A stretch of DNA of 64,000 bases from Clostridiales bacterium (GTDB lineage: Bacteria > Bacillota > Clostridia > Lachnospirales > Lachnospiraceae), in NCBI GenBank assembly GCA_019420275.1, contig JAHZHN010000002.1, forward strand, positions 161,691 to 225,690. Direction: 5' to 3'. Each line of letters opens with the position of its first letter. The first letter of the stretch is position 1. The position numbers were made by a program, and so were the translations under genes. Under the pieces are notes generated by a model. That model made no database searches. It was not told where the DNA came from and saw only the letters and a list, made by a program, of their open reading frames with translations. This document shows, in pieces, positions 45,948 to 53,977 of this stretch.

Positions 45948-46003
45948 AATACTTATCTTGTATTTCCTTCTATACCTGAAAGGCATTTTATCTCTAAAAA
46001 GTA
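45948..46003 (-). promoter_or_regulatory. Shared regulatory motif upstream of DUF3737
   Basis: AATACTTATCTTGTAT (45948-45963) and CTAAAAAGTA (45994-46003), read on the plus strand, recur nearly unchanged upstream of the flavodoxin genes at 47031-47068. They are likely binding sites for a common regulator. Confidence 0.4.
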
Positions 46004-46047
46004 AAAACCCGCGAATAGAATCTAGTATTCGTTTCGACGGGTTTCTT
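46001..46047 (-). terminator. Intrinsic terminator of the flavodoxin lipoprotein gene
   Basis: AAACCCG pairs with CGGGTTTTT on the minus strand across an AT-rich inner stem, about 20 bases past the stop at 46068. Confidence 0.6.
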
Positions 46048-46067
46048 CCTATTAAATGTTTTATTTT

Positions 46068-46766
46068 CTAATTGATTTGCAGACTGTCTACCCAGGACTC
46101 TACCTCTTCTTTTGCATCAGCTGTTTCTGAATCTCCAAGTTCCAAACCTTCCTGTACGTCTGCGTCCGGCTCTTCCTCTGCAATCACTGAAACTGTATTG
46201 GAAAATCCGCTGCCGCCGGATGTCACAAATGGTATGATTGTTTTCCCTGCCAAATCATATTCGTCCAGAAAACTATAAACCGCCATCGGCATATCTCCCC
46301 ACCAGTTTGGGTATCCAAGAAAGATTACATTATATTCATCCATATTTTCTACCTGAGAAGATAATTTTGGTCTCGCATTCTCACTCTGTTCTTCCTGCCC
46401 CTGATCTACGGTTTCATCATAATCCTCCGGATATGCTTCTTCCGTCTGAATAGAGAAAAGTTCCCCACCTGCAGCATCACTGATCCAATGAGCCACAAGA
46501 CCTGTATTTCCTGTTGTTTCCCCATCCCATGCCTGAATGCTGGCGCTGGATGAAGCGTCCACACCATCTGGAAGATCTGCGTTCTCACCATATGAGAAGT
46601 ATGCCACCAGGATATTAGCGTTCTCTGGTATATTTGCATTGGCGCCGTTTTCTGCCTGTCCGGCTGTCTGATTCTGTGAGGTGCTCTGCTCTTCATCGCT
46701 CCTGCACGCCGTCACTGAAATTGCCAGAATACTCATTATGATCACTGCGATTATTTTTTTCCCCAT
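46068..46766 (-). CDS. Flavodoxin-domain lipoprotein
   Basis: The 232 residues begin with a lipoprotein signal (KKIIAVIIMSILAISVTAC, lipobox at Cys21) and a short acidic linker. The flavodoxin domain follows: ILVAYFSYGEN near 50 for the FMN phosphate loop, FLGYPNWWGDMPMAVYSFL near 150, and FVTSGGSGFSNTVSV near 185. It would carry electrons on the outer face of the membrane, for example in quinone or thiol reduction. ATG at 46766 follows GGAGGAAAGAAG. A remnant of a second flavodoxin lies just upstream. Confidence 0.9.
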   Translation of the reverse strand: MGKKIIAVIIMSILAISVTACRSDEEQSTSQNQTAGQAENGANANIPENANILVAYFSYGENADLPDGVDASSSASIQAWDGETTGNTGLVAHWISDAAGGELFSIQTEEAYPEDYDETVDQGQEEQSENARPKLSSQVENMDEYNVIFLGYPNWWGDMPMAVYSFLDEYDLAGKTIIPFVTSGGSGFSNTVSVIAEEEPDADVQEGLELGDSETADAKEEVESWVDSLQIN

Positions 46767-46793
46767 CTTCTTTCCTCCATTTCTGTCGATGCA

Positions 46794-46925
46794 CTATATC
46801 TCAATTCCTAAATTCTGTATCCAGCGTTCCATTGCTTGCTTAGAATCTGCCGTCTCCGCAGATTCGACTGCCAATCCTTCTAAAACCTCTGCGCCGGATA
46901 CTGCATCTGCTACTTCATCATAGGC
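46794..46925 (-). pseudogene. Flavodoxin C-terminal remnant
   Basis: The minus strand encodes ETAYDEVADAVSGAEVLEGL and then AVESAETADSKQAMERW and IQNLGIEI before a stop at 46794-46796. This resembles the last 45 residues of flavodoxin proteins, including the ETADxKxxxExWxxxL end of the gene next to it. No start or FMN-loop region remains. The promoter at 47003-47032 precedes it, so the intact gene now seems to be expressed through this remnant. Confidence 0.7.
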
Positions 46926-47002
46926 AGTCTCCTTTCATCTTCTGAACAAGAAAAAAATGCAAGTGACAGCCGAGAAGGTATCCCTTTCCCGGTTACACTT
47001 AC

Positions 47003-47032
47003 ATTATAAAATGGTCTTATATCCATGTCTAA
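47003..47032 (-). promoter_or_regulatory. Promoter of the flavodoxin region
   Basis: TTAGAC (47027-47032), 18 bases and TATAAT (47003-47008) lie on the minus strand. The gap 46926-47119 holds only this promoter and the shared motif. Confidence 0.45.
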
Positions 47033-47070
47033 TACTCATCTTATATGATATTTAATGCCTAAAAAGTATA
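47031..47070 (-). promoter_or_regulatory. Shared regulatory motif at the flavodoxin promoter
   Basis: AATACTCATCTTATAT (47031-47046) and CTAAAAAGTATA (47059-47070) match the pair upstream of DUF3737. The 16-mer agrees at 14 positions and the second block at 10 of 10. The gap between blocks is 12 bases here and 30 there. Confidence 0.4.
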
Positions 47071-47119
47071 GTTTGTTTTTTTTGAAACGCCATAAGCCTT
47101 TTCCTTTATTTCTCATCTT

Positions 47120-47908
47120 CTAATCATTGTCCAAAATCAATATTTTCCATAGTCTGTCATCCAGATATTTTCGGATGATTTCCATCCCATCAAACCCGAC
47201 TCCTCCATAATACTCTTCTGCCACTGCTCCTCCGATTGCCCCCAAAGTATCACAGTCACAGTTCAGCTGAAACAAGTTTCTCATAAAACTGTCAAAGGAA
47301 TCACTTTCATAAAAACATCTCATGGCTGCCGGCACACTGCCCATGCAGGTCTCGTTCCAGCGATAATGTTTTTTCAAATAGCTTACATCTTTATCAATGC
47401 TGTATTCATAAATTTCTGCAGGATATTGCTTCAGCACATAATCATAGATTTCATCTTTTGTTTTCCCATGTTTTGCCATCCAGATACACACTGCTGTGAC
47501 AACAGCTCCTTTGATTCCTTCCGGATGATCGTGAGATACTTCTGCCGTTTTAGCTGCTGCTCTTATCACATCGTCCAGCTGGTCAAAATATTCTCCCACA
47601 AAGGACACTCGCATAGCGGATCCATTGCCGTAACTGTGGTACGGTTCTGGATTCTTTCCAAAAATCCACTGGTAAAAGCGTCCGCCATATCCGCAGTCCG
47701 GATAATGCTGCCCAACTTCTCTCATCGTTTCCGTCAGATCCGCATTTTCCAATATCGCTTTCTTTACTGCCAGCGTCATAACGGTATCATCTGTAAACTC
47801 ACAATCTTTTGTAAACAACTCACAGTTTCGGATATCCAGCCGAAACGGCCGTTTAAATTCAAACCGGGAACCAGCAATATCCCCTAATAATGCTCCTATC
47901 ACTGCCAT
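47120..47908 (-). CDS. ADP-ribosylglycohydrolase family protein
   Basis: The 262 residues match the DraG/ARH3 fold, whose members remove ADP-ribose from proteins, nucleic acids or small molecules. Metal and substrate motifs are present: GALLGDIAGSRFE near the start, EFTDDTVMT near 40, GNGSAMRVS near 95, and NCDCDTLGAIGGAVAE near 220, where the second Asp pair binds metal. ATG at 47908 follows AGGAGATAATAAA; the longer frame would run into the vWA gene, whose stop is 4 bases away. It is the last gene of the eight-gene operon. I see no terminator after it. Confidence 0.92.
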   Translation of the reverse strand: MAVIGALLGDIAGSRFEFKRPFRLDIRNCELFTKDCEFTDDTVMTLAVKKAILENADLTETMREVGQHYPDCGYGGRFYQWIFGKNPEPYHSYGNGSAMRVSFVGEYFDQLDDVIRAAAKTAEVSHDHPEGIKGAVVTAVCIWMAKHGKTKDEIYDYVLKQYPAEIYEYSIDKDVSYLKKHYRWNETCMGSVPAAMRCFYESDSFDSFMRNLFQLNCDCDTLGAIGGAVAEEYYGGVGFDGMEIIRKYLDDRLWKILILDND

Positions 47909-47912
47909 TTTA

Positions 47913-48572
47913 TTATCTCCTCTTTCTCTTTTTGTAATCTTTCTCAATCGCCTTTTTCCAGCTGCCGTCAATCTGTGTCATGGAAGACGCCGCCCGCATA
48001 CAGCTGAGGGTTTCTTCCACCGCCCGATAGTTCACCGCGATTCCCTGGCTGTCATTTTGAAATGTAACTGAACGGTCTGCACGGATTCCTATTTTTCCTG
48101 CTTCCGCCACTGCATCAATATTGGCACCCAGGAACAGGAATTCCCATCCATACTTTTCCTTTTCTTTCTCAATCATGGATTTTACTTCTCGATATCCATA
48201 TTCCCGGCTGGCATTTTCCATTCCATCTGTTATGATAACAAAAATAACTTTTTCCGCTCTCTTTTTCTCCGGCAGATATTTCTGAACATTTGCCATCTTA
48301 TGGATCGTCTTTCCCACTGCATCCAGCAGCGCAGTACATCCCCGTACGTAATAATTTTCTTCCGTCATCGGCATGATCGTTTTCAAAGGAAACCGGTCAT
48401 GAATGACATCGTATCGGTCATCAAACAACACTGTGGTTACATTTGCTTTTCCTTTCTGCTTTTTCTGTTTTTGGATCATCCCATTAAATCCGCCAATGGT
48501 ATCACTTTCCAGCCCTGCCATGGAGCCGCTTCTATCTAAAATAAAAACCAATTCTGTTAATCCTTTTTTCAT
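47913..48572 (-). CDS. vWA domain protein (MIDAS)
   Basis: The 219 residues form one von Willebrand A domain with an intact MIDAS: DRSGSMAG near residue 13, TALLDA near 88 and ITDGMENAS near 120. GFNGMIQ fits a stand-alone bacterial vWA. These proteins often work with AAA ATPases in chaperone-like or defence assemblies; an AAA ATPase is in the same operon. ATG at 48572 follows GGAAGGTAAGCACA. The basic C-terminus (YKKRKRR) may contact nucleic acid. Confidence 0.9.
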   Translation of the reverse strand: MKKGLTELVFILDRSGSMAGLESDTIGGFNGMIQKQKKQKGKANVTTVLFDDRYDVIHDRFPLKTIMPMTEENYYVRGCTALLDAVGKTIHKMANVQKYLPEKKRAEKVIFVIITDGMENASREYGYREVKSMIEKEKEKYGWEFLFLGANIDAVAEAGKIGIRADRSVTFQNDSQGIAVNYRAVEETLSCMRAASSMTQIDGSWKKAIEKDYKKRKRR

Positions 48573-48649
48573 TGTGCTTACCTTCCTTTCTTTTGATAAG
48601 CTTATGATACAGGATATCTGAATTGGTTTGGTCGCATGACAGGAGACAT

Positions 48650-49708
48650 TTATTCTCCCAGTGTCGGCTGATGAAATGAAAACAGTGCTTCATTGATCTC
48701 AAAGACATTGTAATCCTTTTTTTCAATGAAATAACGGATGATCACATCAAATTTGGAACAATTGGAAAACGCATATCCTGCCTTCATCAGGAGATTGGCG
48801 GTCTCTTCCATCGAAAGTTCCAAAGCGATGGCAAATGCGATCACAGTCTTTTTATTTGGCGTGTAATCCGGATGATTCCGTATTTTAGAAAAATGCCTTC
48901 GGTCAATATTTGCCTTCTTATATACATAAGAGTCTTTCAGTCCTCGTTCGTCGATCATCCGCAGCAGTGCCTGGGAAAATGTTTCTTCTTTTTTTCTCAG
49001 CAGCTGTTCTAAAAAATCCATTCGAACGTTCGGCTCCTGCTCTTTTGGCTGTTCCTCATATTTTGTTCCCCGAGGTGCCATGGCAGCCGTTACTGGAAAG
49101 TTCATTGTCTTGGACAAAAACTCCGCTCTTGCAATTTCCGGATAATCTTCATCTCCTGGGATCGTTTCATTCTTTTCTTCTACATAATGGTCATCAATAT
49201 ATTCTTCAATGGAATCAAACAATTGTCTGCTGACTGCAAGTGCCTCCTGATCATAGAGGACGAGATAAATCATCATTTCATGATCCATCAAAAATTCACT
49301 GATGGCCCGCACTGCAGTTCTCATGGCAATCTCCTTTGGGAATCCATAATTTCCCGCAGAAAGCAGCGGAAACGCAATGGATTCCAGATGATATTCTTCT
49401 GCCATCCGCAAAACTTCCAAATATGTCTGATAAAGAATTTCTTCTTCCTGCTTTTCTCCATTGATCCACACCGGTCCTACCGCATGAAAAATATACTGTG
49501 CCGGCAGAGCAAAAGCAGGAGTCGCCACTGTCTTCCCCAGTTCACATCCGCCGGCTTTCTTACAGGCTTTCTCCAGTTTCTCTTCTCCCGCAGCCAGATA
49601 AATGGCCCGGCTGGTTCCGCTTCCTTCCAGAAGCTTTTCATTTGCCGGATTTACAATGGCGTCGGCTGTGACTTTTGTGATGTCATTTCTGATCATTAAA
49701 AATGGCAT
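48650..49708 (-). CDS. Macrodomain protein with helical C-terminal domain
   Basis: The 352 residues form two parts. A macrodomain (about 1-170) has DAIVNPANEKLLEGSGTSRAIYLAAG and PLLSAGNYGFP, the ADP-ribose binding loops. After a charged linker, a helical domain (about 240-352) reads SYVYKKANIDRRHFSKIRNH, then KTVIAFAIALELSMEETANL. It ends in KFDVIIRYFIEKKDYNVFEI, a pattern known from other clostridial proteins and resembling a helix-turn-helix. The macrodomain should bind or hydrolyse ADP-ribose derivatives; the tail may bind a partner or nucleic acid. ATG at 49708 follows GGAAATCCAAT. Confidence 0.88.
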   Translation of the reverse strand: MPFLMIRNDITKVTADAIVNPANEKLLEGSGTSRAIYLAAGEEKLEKACKKAGGCELGKTVATPAFALPAQYIFHAVGPVWINGEKQEEEILYQTYLEVLRMAEEYHLESIAFPLLSAGNYGFPKEIAMRTAVRAISEFLMDHEMMIYLVLYDQEALAVSRQLFDSIEEYIDDHYVEEKNETIPGDEDYPEIARAEFLSKTMNFPVTAAMAPRGTKYEEQPKEQEPNVRMDFLEQLLRKKEETFSQALLRMIDERGLKDSYVYKKANIDRRHFSKIRNHPDYTPNKKTVIAFAIALELSMEETANLLMKAGYAFSNCSKFDVIIRYFIEKKDYNVFEINEALFSFHQPTLGE

Positions 49709-49740
49709 ATTGGATTTCCTTTCTTACCCTCATTTCCATG

Positions 49741-50211
49741 TTACACATTCAGAACGATTTTGATCGTATGATCTTCCATTATCTCTTCTGAATAGATCTC
49801 CATTCCCTCGGATGACAGATGTTCTTTTAATCTCTCATATGTAAATTCCTGAACATTAAAACCATACTCTTCTTCTAATAAAATCAGCTCCTGAATCAGT
49901 TCTTCCGATTCTGGCTGACAGCCTAAATCTACTTCATAGACTCCCTGTGGATTTTTTCTGTATATCAGCTGTTTCCCCTCGGCTGATGCTCTGATTGTTC
50001 CGTCGTCTTTCAGCCTTACTTCCATTCCATGCTCTTTTAATGTTTTGATCAAAAGATCTTCGTCTGTAAAATTGGTTTCAATCCTGCTTTCTGTCTTTTC
50101 TCCCAGCATCTTCTGCTGCTGACGAAATTTCAGAAAAGTACGGATACTGCTTATGCTGCATGTCCCGGTCACCGCAACGGACAATGCAACCATCGTTAAT
50201 GTCATCGACAT
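49741..50211 (-). CDS. DUF1257/Ycf35-like protein with N-terminal membrane segment
   Basis: The 156 residues start with a hydrophobic segment (about 1-22). From about residue 48 they follow the DUF1257 pattern: TDEDLLIKTLKEHGMEV, IYRKNPQGVYEVDL, and a final EGMEIYSEEIMEDHTIKIVL. DUF1257 (Ycf35) proteins are small, unstudied, and found near Ycf46-like AAA ATPases. The AAA gene here ends 9 bases upstream. ATG at 50211 follows AGGAGGAAATT. The membrane segment is not usual for the family. Function unknown. Confidence 0.68.
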   Translation of the reverse strand: MSMTLTMVALSVAVTGTCSISSIRTFLKFRQQQKMLGEKTESRIETNFTDEDLLIKTLKEHGMEVRLKDDGTIRASAEGKQLIYRKNPQGVYEVDLGCQPESEELIQELILLEEEYGFNVQEFTYERLKEHLSSEGMEIYSEEIMEDHTIKIVLNV

Positions 50212-50220
50212 AATTTCCTC

Positions 50221-51873
50221 CTAAAAATCCAGCAGCCGGCCTCCCCGGCTTGTATTAATATCTCCTTCTTTATCTTCTTTTCGCGTCTGATCACTGACCC
50301 GATACCTCTTCAGATCTTCTTTTGCCGTGGCTGCAACCGCCCTGATGTTTGCCCATTCTCTTAGTTCCTTGATTTGTTCCTTTTGTGTTACTGACAACGG
50401 AATCGTCATAGTCACTGCCTGTTCGATATCGGCCGGTACAATATTTCTCTTTTCAAAAAAGGCTTCATACAGCGCATTATAAATGACCTGTTCGATCTCC
50501 GCTCCTACAAATCCTTCACTGATGTTCGCCAGATGTTCCAGAAGTTCTTCCGTTATGACAAAGTTTTCCCCTGCTTCACAGGAACAAATTTTCTTTCTGA
50601 TATGCAGTTCGAAAATCTTTTTCCTCTCCGAAAAGGTAGGAAGATCTACAAAAAAGATTTCATCAAATCGGCCTTTCCTCAGCAGTTCCGGCGGCAGTGT
50701 TCTGATATTGTTGGCAGTTGCAATGACAAAAACGGGGGACTCCTTCTCCTGCATCCAGGTTAAAAAAGAAGCAAACACCCTTGCGGACGTCCCTCCGTCT
50801 CCGGTTGCTTCTCCTCCGGAAGCAAAGCCTTTTTCAATCTCATCGATCCATAGGATGGAAGGTGCCACTGCTTCTGCCGTAGCAATCGCTTTCCTCATAT
50901 TTTCTTCTGAACTTCCTACTACGCCGCTGAAAATCCTCCCCATATCCATTTTCAAAAGAGGGAGTTCCCAGATGGCGCTCATTGCCTTAGCCGTAAGGCT
51001 TTTCCCGCATCCTGGTACGCCTGTGATCAGCACTCCTTTTGGCGCCGGAAGATGATAAAACGCTGCTCTTTCGCTCCATGAATCTTTTCTTTTTAACAGC
51101 CACTTTTTCAGATTTTCCAGTCCTCCGATATCTTCCAGACTTAAATCTGATTTAATAAATTCCAGGATTCCAGTTTTGCGGACCACCTGATTTTTCTCTT
51201 CCATTACCGTTTGAAATGCTTTCCGATTCAGTCCTTTTAGCTCCACCATAGCTTTGGAAAAAGCGTTTTCTGCCTCCTGAAGTGTCAGCCCTAAGGCAGC
51301 TTTCGCCAAACTTCTTCGCTCACTTGCATTTAAATCCACCCGGATGACATCCGCATTCGTTTCAATCAGATCATCCATAACAGACTGAATCTGATCTGCT
51401 GTTGGAAGAGGAAATTCCAGCACTGTAATCTCTTTCTGCAGATCTTCCGGAAGAACTAAAACCGGCGATAAAAATACGATTGTTTTCATATAAGTTCCCA
51501 ATGACCGGCTGTTGGACAGATAATCCCTCAGACGGCGAATCAGCGCATAATCCGGCGCCCGGTTCCCAGTTCCAAAAAACACATGAAAGTCCTTCAATAC
51601 AAGAATCATATTTTCTTCCGTCTTTTCTGCAAAATCAATCGCCGCGAAGGGACGGACCGTTTCATTCTTTTTCCCAGGCTCTCCTTTTTTTCGGATACCA
51701 GTCGTCTGACTCCAGACATACACTTCCCGTCCGCTTTGAAAAAACTCTGTATTTTCTGCCGCGTCATAAATCATTTGCAGCGCACGGTCTTCCTCCCAGG
51801 TAGGAATATACACGAACGGAAACCTTGCCTTTACCAGATTGGCAAACTGCACATCAATCCCATGATATTTCAT
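50221..51873 (-). CDS. Ycf46-like AAA ATPase
   Basis: The 550 residues have an N-terminal alpha/beta region (about 1-250) and a classic AAA module. Walker A is GVPGCGKS (near 290), Walker B is SILWIDEIEKGF (near 345), the sensor is ATANNIRTLPPEL and the arginine finger block is RKGRFDEIF. This matches Ycf46 proteins of cyanobacteria and anaerobes. Such ATPases remodel proteins or complexes. ATG at 51873 has GGAGG 10 bases upstream; that site sits inside the longer frame starting at 51897. It overlaps the radical SAM gene by 20 bases. Confidence 0.87.
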   Translation of the reverse strand: MKYHGIDVQFANLVKARFPFVYIPTWEEDRALQMIYDAAENTEFFQSGREVYVWSQTTGIRKKGEPGKKNETVRPFAAIDFAEKTEENMILVLKDFHVFFGTGNRAPDYALIRRLRDYLSNSRSLGTYMKTIVFLSPVLVLPEDLQKEITVLEFPLPTADQIQSVMDDLIETNADVIRVDLNASERRSLAKAALGLTLQEAENAFSKAMVELKGLNRKAFQTVMEEKNQVVRKTGILEFIKSDLSLEDIGGLENLKKWLLKRKDSWSERAAFYHLPAPKGVLITGVPGCGKSLTAKAMSAIWELPLLKMDMGRIFSGVVGSSEENMRKAIATAEAVAPSILWIDEIEKGFASGGEATGDGGTSARVFASFLTWMQEKESPVFVIATANNIRTLPPELLRKGRFDEIFFVDLPTFSERKKIFELHIRKKICSCEAGENFVITEELLEHLANISEGFVGAEIEQVIYNALYEAFFEKRNIVPADIEQAVTMTIPLSVTQKEQIKELREWANIRAVAATAKEDLKRYRVSDQTRKEDKEGDINTSRGGRLLDF

Positions 51874-52489
51874 TGCTGCCGTGCCTCCTTTTTTCACAAT
51901 TTCTCAATGCCTCAAAATCTCCCATTCCATTGATCCGTATTCTGCCGTCCGGATCAATCCGGATTTCAAGAGAATTTTTCCAGGACAGAAGGTCTTCTTT
52001 TTTGTACCGGTCTGTCAGAAATAGAAATCTCTGATTGGAGGATCCTGCCAGAGGACGGTTAAAACTTTTTTTATCCTCCTCAAACGGACCATCGATCAAA
52101 AGATCTGTTTCTTTTAGCAACTCCGTTTCCGCAAGTCCTTTTTTCTCCAGATCTTCCATTCGATAACCGGTAAATGTAAGAACACTCAAACCATGTTTTT
52201 TCGCTTCTTTCGCCAGTTTCGCTGACTCCTGTGCCTGATCAAACGGCTCTCCTCCTAAAAGAGTGAGTCCCTCCAGCTTCTTTCCTTTTTGCGCCGCACT
52301 TTCTATAGCCTGACGCAGATCTTCTTTTAACTCCTCGATTTCCATCCATTGTCCCTCTTCGGGATCCCAGGTATCTCGCGCAAAACATCCCGGACAGTGA
52401 TGGCTGCACCCCTGTACCCAGATACAATATCGAATTCCCGGTCCTTCTGCGGCCGTCTCTCTTAAAATTCTGTGAACTCTCATGATCAA
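51854..52489 (-). CDS. Radical SAM activase-like protein (NrdG-like, single 4Fe-4S)
   Basis: The 211 residues carry CSHHCPGCF, the CX3CX2C cluster motif of radical SAM enzymes, near residue 30. TLLGGEPFDQ (about 98) and LLIDGPFEED (about 150) follow NrdG and related activases, which make glycyl radicals in partner enzymes. No glycyl-radical enzyme is nearby, so the partner is unknown. Its start overlaps the end of the HhH gene by 4 bases and its end overlaps the AAA start by 20. A role in maturing another protein of the operon is possible. Confidence 0.85.
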   Translation of the reverse strand: MIMRVHRILRETAAEGPGIRYCIWVQGCSHHCPGCFARDTWDPEEGQWMEIEELKEDLRQAIESAAQKGKKLEGLTLLGGEPFDQAQESAKLAKEAKKHGLSVLTFTGYRMEDLEKKGLAETELLKETDLLIDGPFEEDKKSFNRPLAGSSNQRFLFLTDRYKKEDLLSWKNSLEIRIDPDGRIRINGMGDFEALRNCEKRRHGSNEISWD

Positions 52490-53646
52490 ATGTCAAGCAC
52501 ACGCCCGGTGTGCTTCCTCCTGTTATCTTTTTCCACAGGAACAGCTTCTGCCATCTTCAGAATCTGAACCGCCATATGAGGCTTAAGATTGAGAAGATCG
52601 ATCAGCTCTTCCACAGACTGAAAAGCTCCTTTTTCTTCCCGGTATTCTATGGCTTCTTTCGCTAAGATCACTGTGATCCCTGGAAGTTTTGCCAGTTCCT
52701 GCTCTCCGCACCGGTTGATATCTGTCTTTTTATCCGAACTCTCAGATTTCACATCCATCATCCTGCCAGACATAGGCCTTGGCACTTCTTTCCTGTCAGA
52801 AACTTTTGGTTCTTTCATTTGTCTGCTTTGAGCACACTGCGTCTTCCTCTTCTCCGCTTTGTGGTGATTTTGTTCTTTATAATGGCGCATCACCCTGGAT
52901 TTCATGACTTCTTCTTCGCTCGGTCGGATTTTTTCGTAGGCTTCCAGATACAAAAGATATTCTTTTCGCTTTGAAAAACTGTGAATGATGCTTCCCAGCC
53001 AGACCAGATATACAATTCTCATGATTTCCGGCAGGACTGCAGTCATAAAACTGTCTGAAAACCACCCCTGCCTGTCATGGGCATAAGGAATTACGATCAT
53101 GCACAAAAGAAAACCGCATAACATAAAAAAATACACAGCCATCCATTTTATATATTTCTCTATATGTGCTTTTCTCACGGCACATCCAAAGCCAGCCCAG
53201 GCAAACAGCGGCAGGGACAGCCATGGCCATCTTACCTTTCTCAGACTCTTCGCCGACAAATCCCTCTCCAGAGGTTCTTTTGTATTTGTTTCTCTCCTGA
53301 TTTTCTCCCGCAGCGCTTCCTCTCTCTGGCCAAGATCTGTTCCATACATTTCAAACGTCATCCAGTATTCTTTTCTGAATCTCAGTACAGAAATGATCCC
53401 AATTCCCCACTGCAGTATAAAAACCAGTATCTGAAACATCATAAAATCAATCATTGCCGGACTATTTGCTCTAAACATCCCAAATAATAAGTTTGCAAAA
53501 TTAAATGGTCCTGCGAGAAAAAACGCCAGGAAATATCCTTTCCACCGTTTCGTATCCTGATACATTCTCCAATAGGTCACACAGCTCAGGCCGAGGAAAG
53601 CAAAGCCTGTTTTAGGAATGTACTTCACTTTTTCATTCTTTCCCAT
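52486..53646 (-). CDS. Membrane protein with C-terminal helix-hairpin-helix (ComEA-like) domain
   Basis: The 386 residues have five or six hydrophobic segments (about 12-90 and 150-225) and a long basic linker. A C-terminal HhH motif domain (about 315-370) reads DINRCGEQELAKLPGITVI, then AKEAIEYREEKGAFQSVEEL. HhH domains bind DNA or RNA non-specifically through the backbone. The layout would tether a nucleic-acid-binding head to the membrane. The final residues HTGRVLDI echo GGRLLDF at the end of the AAA protein. ATG at 53646 follows AGGAGCGGAACATT. Confidence 0.75.
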   Translation of the reverse strand: MGKNEKVKYIPKTGFAFLGLSCVTYWRMYQDTKRWKGYFLAFFLAGPFNFANLLFGMFRANSPAMIDFMMFQILVFILQWGIGIISVLRFRKEYWMTFEMYGTDLGQREEALREKIRRETNTKEPLERDLSAKSLRKVRWPWLSLPLFAWAGFGCAVRKAHIEKYIKWMAVYFFMLCGFLLCMIVIPYAHDRQGWFSDSFMTAVLPEIMRIVYLVWLGSIIHSFSKRKEYLLYLEAYEKIRPSEEEVMKSRVMRHYKEQNHHKAEKRKTQCAQSRQMKEPKVSDRKEVPRPMSGRMMDVKSESSDKKTDINRCGEQELAKLPGITVILAKEAIEYREEKGAFQSVEELIDLLNLKPHMAVQILKMAEAVPVEKDNRRKHTGRVLDI

Positions 53647-53664
53647 AATGTTCCGCTCCTCTTT

Positions 53665-53874
53665 TTATCGGCTTATTTTCATTTCTGTTCCCTGAATCTG
53701 TGTCATTTCTTCTTCACCCTCATAATACTCTGACGTATAATCAGAATCCACGGCCTGCGCATGCAGCATTTTTTCCAGTAATTCTACATACTTCAGACAG
53801 CTTTTCCCTTTTATCCCAAACGTTTCTGCATCAATCTTTCCATCCGGATGGATACAAATTTCAATCTGTTTCAT
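53665..53874 (-). CDS. DUF2997 family small protein
   Basis: The 69 residues KQIEICIHPDGKIDAETFG and IKGKSCLKYVELLEK fit the DUF2997 pattern, small proteins commonly found near DUF1257 genes. The KGKSC block holds the one conserved Cys. ATG at 53874 follows GGGAGGAAAGG. It is the first gene of the operon, 18 bases before the HhH gene, and the promoter at 53905-53913 serves it. Function unknown. Confidence 0.75.
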   Translation of the reverse strand: MKQIEICIHPDGKIDAETFGIKGKSCLKYVELLEKMLHAQAVDSDYTSEYYEGEEEMTQIQGTEMKISR

Positions 53875-53904
53875 TTTTCCTTTCCTCCCATTAAACTCTT
53901 TATC

Positions 53905-53913
53905 ATTATATCA
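53905..53913 (-). promoter_or_regulatory. Extended -10 promoter of the eight-gene AAA/macro operon
   Basis: TGATATAAT on the minus strand is an extended -10 with no clear -35, because the bioB terminator T-run fills that place. The leader would be only about 25 bases. Confidence 0.45.
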
Positions 53914-53925
53914 TTCCTATATAAA

Positions 53926-53960
53926 ATAAAAAAGAAGGGCATAAAAAATATACCCTTCTG
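53926..53960 (-). terminator. Intrinsic terminator of bioB
   Basis: The stem AGAAGGG / CCCTTCT (53953-53959 with 53933-53939) is followed by TTTTTTATTTTA on the minus strand. Confidence 0.8.
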
Positions 53961-53977
53961 ATTGATTCTATTATTTT

